From Apiospora phragmitis (taxonomy: Eukaryota; Ascomycota; Sordariomycetes; Amphisphaeriales; Apiosporaceae): 64,000 nt of DNA. The stretch spans positions 7,440,001 to 7,504,000 of the forward strand of contig JAQQWL010000011.1 in the NCBI GenBank assembly GCA_038363925.1. Direction: 5' to 3'. The position numbers were made by a program, and so were the translations under genes. The notes below the pieces were generated by a model, which was given only the letters and a program-made list of their open reading frames with translations, was not told the DNA's origin and ran no database searches. Numbering within the stretch: position 1 is the first letter of the stretch; each line of letters begins with the position of its first letter. This document shows positions 60,182-64,000 of the stretch, piece after piece.

Positions 60182-60431
60182 GATAGTGTGCCCATAAGCT
60201 GCTGAATCGGCTGAAAAGGGGCCGATTGGGGTGCAACCGTCAGCTTTACTGCAGACCGCAGAAAGTCCCAGGCCTCCCCCAGGCCTTCTCGTTTGAAACA
60301 CGCAGCGGAATTTAGACAACTGACGGGACGATTAACGGAAAAACCAGCCAAATCAGCCCGGCTAGTCCCGGTGGCTGTCAGGACCGTGCGCACCATTTCA
60401 CCAGCCGCAAATTCAGCGGATGAAACACGGC

Positions 60432-62021
60432 CTATGGACGACATCTGATGCTGCTCAGAGTGTCATACCAATCGTGAACCTCCATTGTCTTTTCTGTAGC
60501 ACGGTCCACGTTTGGACGCTCATTCGACACGTCAAAAACATCTTTCAATGTGCCGAACCCAGGCAAGAGGTCTGGCATGAGGTTCCTGTGATAAAACGGG
60601 TTATCGCCCCCTCTATACAAGAATTCGTCGACATCGACCCAAAGAGTCTGCCCGACCATTTTCCAACCGGGAGGAACGCCAATCGTCAGCTTAACGTTGC
60701 GCCACTGTAGCTCGTCGCGCATCCGCTCGATAAGGTGCCAGAAACTCTTACTGTTCACATCATCCTCGGCCTCCTTGGGAACGAAGTAGAGGTTTTTGAA
60801 CTCGACTGTTTGTAGGAACTCCTGGGGCAAATCGGCTAGGATTTGCATCAGGTCATCCTCCCGGATGTAAAACCCGCCGAGGCTAAAATGACGCACCGAG
60901 GCCAGACTGGCAGGCGTGAAAATGGTCCTTAGCGAGACACAGTAGGGCTCCATCCTATCCATAAAAGACTGCACGTTTGTCTGGATACTGAGAGATTGAA
61001 GTTTAGCAGCAGAGAGCGCAGCAGCGAGCTGGCCCCTCGTGAACGCAGGCCAGCCGAGGTGTTCCTGGGCGCCGACGAGGAGATCGAGATGCAAGCGTTG
61101 AAACGAAGGACGGGCCACGAGAGCGGTAAAGTCGGTCAGGGCACGGCACGGCTCCTCGAAGACGCGCACGTTCAGCCCCGTCGGGATCTCGAAGGCGTCC
61201 ACGCGCAGCTCGGGCAGGGGGTGGTGTGGATAGCGGGCCAAGACGGAGGTGACGGTGCGGAAGGCGGGCCAGTCGCTACCGTCTTCGTCCCATTCCTCGG
61301 CCTCGGGTGGCGTGAGACCAAGCACCGGCCACCCTCGCGGGACGTTGTAAATGAAGCCCGGCGGAAAGGCGCGGATCATGGGCGTCTCGAAGAGCGGATG
61401 GAACAGGCGGCCGTGGGCGGCCGGCGTAATAGTAATAGTACGAAGGGCCGGGAAGCGACGCCTTACCCAGGCGTCTTCATATGCGCGTATGTGGGCGCCA
61501 GACTGTAGTACCTGTCGCTGTTGCTACAGTAGCTGCTGGTAGTAGGCCCAACATTCTGATATAGGTAATAGCGGGCGGGCTGCCCCTTCCGGTAACTCTC
61601 TCGACTCTGCGTCGGCGCATTGGAAAATACTAAGACTTTCCTTGCATGCCCGAACAAACCAGCCGGAGAATTTCTGCTCATCTCGGTCGGCCTGTTCTTC
61701 TTTCACGCCGTCTTCCCAGAAGTTGGTATCCCCATACTCAATTTCACCAATGTCGGATTCGCCATCTTGGGTGTCGTCCTCTGGGAGAATCGTGTCATCC
61801 CAGACAATCTCCACAACCTGGTTGCGGAAGACGCCATCGCCGTGGTCGGCGATGGCCTTGAATACGTTCAGGTTACGGCAATTGGCCGAGAGGAAAACGC
61901 GTTCTAAACGCAAGCGCGCTATTGCCTTCAAAAGCGAACATGCCAGACGAAGGTTCTTAATCTCACGATTAGGAAGCTCGCAACAGATGGCGCTCAGGAT
62001 CTCGGTAGGGAGGTGCAACAT
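60432..62021 (-). CDS. F-box protein with an internal amber codon
   Basis: The start MLHLPTEILSAICCELPNREIKNLRLACS (ATG at 62021) is a textbook F-box opening. About 490 residues of a leucine-patterned C-terminal part follow, as in fungal F-box proteins that select substrates for SCF ubiquitin ligases. The frame is open throughout except for one TAG at 61524-61526 (codon 166), inside a Gln-rich run (YYQQLL then QQRQVLQ). CAG there would restore Gln. The downstream 360 codons show no decay. They contain FETPMIRAFPPGF, DWPAFRTVTSVLARYP and a C-terminal region ending DTLSSIRCRP. This is therefore a very recent pseudogene, a sequencing error, or a read-through stop. The plus-strand frames over 61.6-62.1 kb are antisense shadows. 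Confidence 0.82.
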
Positions 62022-62057
62022 CACCAAAATGGTGGGAGGAGAAAACGCTGTCTCCAA

Positions 62058-62530
62058 TCAACGCTCAGACCAGTTTACCAGTCTCCTTTTACCGTGCCAC
62101 GACGCTTAGGACATCAATTCCACGAGCGCCTTCTAATTGACGTTGGAGAATCACCAGATTGGCTGGCGTGTAATCTGATTGTCATTTGTTTGGGGACGAT
62201 TCCCTAAAGGGCCTTCTGCTGATACAGCCTTGTAATGTACAGTATATCTCATGCTTTGGGTGATGAGTGTCATTTTCGATAAAAGCAAATAAGAAGCTTC
62301 CTTCAGCCACAGAGTCGCGACCATGGTGGCTGGTAACATCCATCGGCGCTCACGAAGACGCAGGAATGGCATGTGGATGGTCGTACATGGCCAAGGTATT
62401 CAAGCTCCATTCATCCCGAGGATATCTAGTGCGGCTGTTCGCTACGAAATAGCAGAGGCTCTCCATCACTGACATTGGCCATACCTGAGCAATTACTGCC
62501 GAGGAATAAATCATGTGACTTAGACTTAGT
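62058..62530. other. Intergenic, no gene seen
   Basis: About 470 bases between the 5' side of the F-box gene and the 3' end of the hydratase gene. Confidence 0.5.
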
Positions 62531-63617
62531 TTAGCAGCCCTTGAAGACAGGCCTTCTCTTCTCCTTAAACGCCAACAGCGCCTCGTCCCGATCCTCCGTC
62601 TTGACCACCCGCTCGTACATGGCATTCTCCTTGTCCTCGCGCGCCCAGGCCACCGCCTGGAGCCCGGCCCGGATGGCCACGGGCCCGCCCTCGCAGATCT
62701 CAGCAGCGAGGCGCACCGCCTCGGTCAGCGCCAGCTGGCGCGCCCGGGTCGCCAGGGCCGAGGGCTCGCCCTTCTGGGGCTCGTCCCCCTGCTCGAGGGC
62801 GTCGCGCTCGTCCTCGGGCAGCACCTCGACCAGCCGGTCCGCGAGGCCCAGGAAGTAGGCCTCGGGCGCCGACACGCGGCGGCCCGTCAGGATGAGGTCG
62901 CGCGCGCGGCCCACGCCGATCAGCGCGGGCAGGCGGTAGGTGCCGCCGGCGCCCGGGATGATGCCGAGGCGCGTCTCGGGCAGGCCGATGGTCGCGGTCG
63001 AGGCGAGGACGCGGAAGTGCGTCGCGAGGGCGAGCTCGAGGCCGCCGCCTAGGGCCATGGAGGAGATGGCGGATATGGTGGGGATGGGGAGGTCGGAGAG
63101 CGCCGCGAAGGTGTCGCGAAGGTTGGCGAGGAAGTCGGCAGTTCTAATTGAGAAGATGGCGTGTCAGTCTCTGCGTGTCTGTTCGTCCATGATCGAAGAA
63201 GGGGCATTAGACATATTAGGTTGGTACTAACTCTTCGGGGGTGAAACTGCGTCGCTCCTTCAGGTCGGCACCCGCACAGAAGCTTGCGTCGACAGCGCTG
63301 GCGAGAACCAGAGCTCTTGTCGGGCCCTTCTGATCCGGGCCCGCAGCTCCGCCGAAACGAAGTGTCGCTGGGATTTCATGGCCATCGGCAGTATATTGGG
63401 CTTGCACATCATCGATCTCTGCCCTCAGTGAGGCGAGCAAAGCTTTCGAGATGGCATTTCGAGCGGAGGGCCTGTTCAGTTCCAGGATCCTGATGTGGCC
63501 CGAATTGGGAGCTGGTAGATTGACAACATTGACAATAGGCCCGGTATCGCTTGAGTAGGCTCGGACGAAACGGCAGGGCGCTAATGAACTGAGACGGATT
63601 TTTATTCGTGGCGGCAT
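62531..63617 (-). CDS. Mitochondrial methylglutaconyl-CoA hydratase-like enzyme (enoyl-CoA hydratase family)
   Basis: Two exons, 63617-63232 and 63143-62531, with a GTTAGT...ATTAG intron, give an intact 332-residue protein. The N-terminus is Arg/Ser-rich and lacks acids (MPPRIKIRLSSLAPCRFVRAYSS), a mitochondrial targeting signal. Crotonase-fold motifs are LNRPSARNAISKALL, the oxyanion-hole segment FCAGADLKER, MALGGGLELALATHFRV, and IGLPETRLGIIPGAGGTYRLP with the catalytic acid region. FCAGADLKER and the overall pattern match AUH, which hydrates 3-methylglutaconyl-CoA in leucine breakdown. Other short-chain enoyl-CoA hydratase specificities are possible. No damage seen. Confidence 0.9.
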
Positions 63618-64000
63618 GGTCGATTGGGCTCTTGTGGTTGTATGGAGATGGCCGATTGATGCATCGTGGTGGGATTTCGAGCTTGAGCTCGAATGCCGAG
63701 GCCCAAGTGGGTGACGTCGGTGCAGTCGTGACAGCGGCGTTTAGCAACGGCTAACACCGGACTGTGGGCGTCAACTCACAACAGCATCCGGTTCAATTGC
63801 ATCGGTTTTACTGCCATACGGAAGTTGGGTCTTGGTCTACTCCTTCTCTTCGCCCTCTTTTCAATATGATAGACCCAGCATTGCCTTTTTAATGGAGTTC
63901 GTCTTAGATGTTACGTCAGGCCAGGCAAGATTGAAATCGATGGTGTCTACTTCCCACATGTGCAATGAACAACTTTACCAGGGCTGCTAAATTGCCCACT
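63618..64000. other. Upstream region of the hydratase gene to the window edge
   Basis: About 380 bases. Promoter sequence is presumed. No other gene seen. Confidence 0.5.

Larger units (their letters stand above)
53086..60186 (+). pseudogene. Highly reducing PKS with terminal reductase domain, multiply deleted
   Basis: Domain order is KS-AT-DH-MT-ER0-KR-ACP-R. The KS begins mid-domain (53086-53650): TAA at 53157-53159 precedes [10 protein letters not shown], and the active site DTACSSSL is present. The KS then fuses near NGY to mid-AT, deleting the KS His residues and the AT start; AT GHSSGE remains. DH has GHRVQGQVVFP and a polyQ insert, with a frame slip before DLDALLQ. The methyltransferase has MEIGAGTGG. 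A degenerate ER region (57110-57990) follows. The KR lost its dinucleotide loop around a TAG at 58041-58043, but SSVNC and QANYAAAN remain. The ACP keeps EIGLDSLVS. The R domain (VLTGVTGLFGRHLLE, YGCSKW) is truncated after about 59950. PKS-R plus trans-ER plus P450 recalls betaenone-type decalin pathways; the product is inferred only. Confidence 0.9.

Noticed and set aside
61620..62109. Plus-strand open frames
   Set aside because: Antisense to the F-box N-terminal region, which has the recognisable domain.
1..64000. tRNA genes, rRNA and CRISPR arrays
   Set aside because: A scan by eye for B-box-like GGTTCRA words and regular spaced repeats gave nothing with a foldable context.

Overview
The window reads as nuclear DNA of a filamentous ascomycete (Pezizomycotina, probably a sordariomycete). 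The signs are short GT-AG introns (about 45-90 nt) with CTAAC-type branch sites, multi-LysM and subgroup-C chitinase genes, a reducing polyketide synthase, a fungal NLR-type gene, and an AT-rich block with the dinucleotide signature of repeat-induced point mutation (RIP). I saw no convincing tRNA, rRNA or CRISPR.

Left part (1-13.8 kb): an NLR-like gene (alpha/beta-hydrolase, NB-ARC, long disordered tail) runs off the left edge. It is followed by an FHA splicing factor (SNIP1/Pml1 type), a small secreted cysteine-containing protein, a small two-helix membrane protein and a DHA1-type MFS exporter. From 13.77 to 16.65 kb lies a sharply bounded, RIP-degraded element.

Middle (16.9-35.2 kb): an allantoate-permease-family MFS gene with six clean exons, a small unknown gene, a large DUF4470-MYND gene with several apparent frameshifts, an intact Swi5/Ace2-type zinc-finger regulator, an unidentified gene remnant, a fungal rhodopsin-domain membrane protein and a dead kinase-like gene that has lost its catalytic centre.

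Chitin module (36.5-49.2 kb): a four-LysM secreted protein, an unknown acidic protein without signal peptide, a three-LysM secreted protein, and a very large GH18 chitinase with chitin-binding domains. Divergent gene pairs suggest shared promoters. Both LysM genes splice into perfect open frames.

Dead metabolite cluster (49.9-60.2 kb): a P450, a LovC-type trans-enoyl reductase and a reducing PKS with a terminal reductase domain, all on the plus strand and all broken by stops, frameshifts and internal deletions. The set resembles betaenone-type decalin clusters. A 25-bp near-identical direct repeat lies on either side. Right end: an F-box gene with one amber codon and an intact mitochondrial methylglutaconyl-CoA hydratase-like gene.

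Three kinds of damage should be kept apart. Single-base slips in homopolymers occur in many otherwise healthy genes and may be assembly errors. In-frame stops explicable by C-to-T at CpA occur in the kinase, P450, KS and F-box genes. Large deletions occur in the PKS and kinase genes and look genuine.
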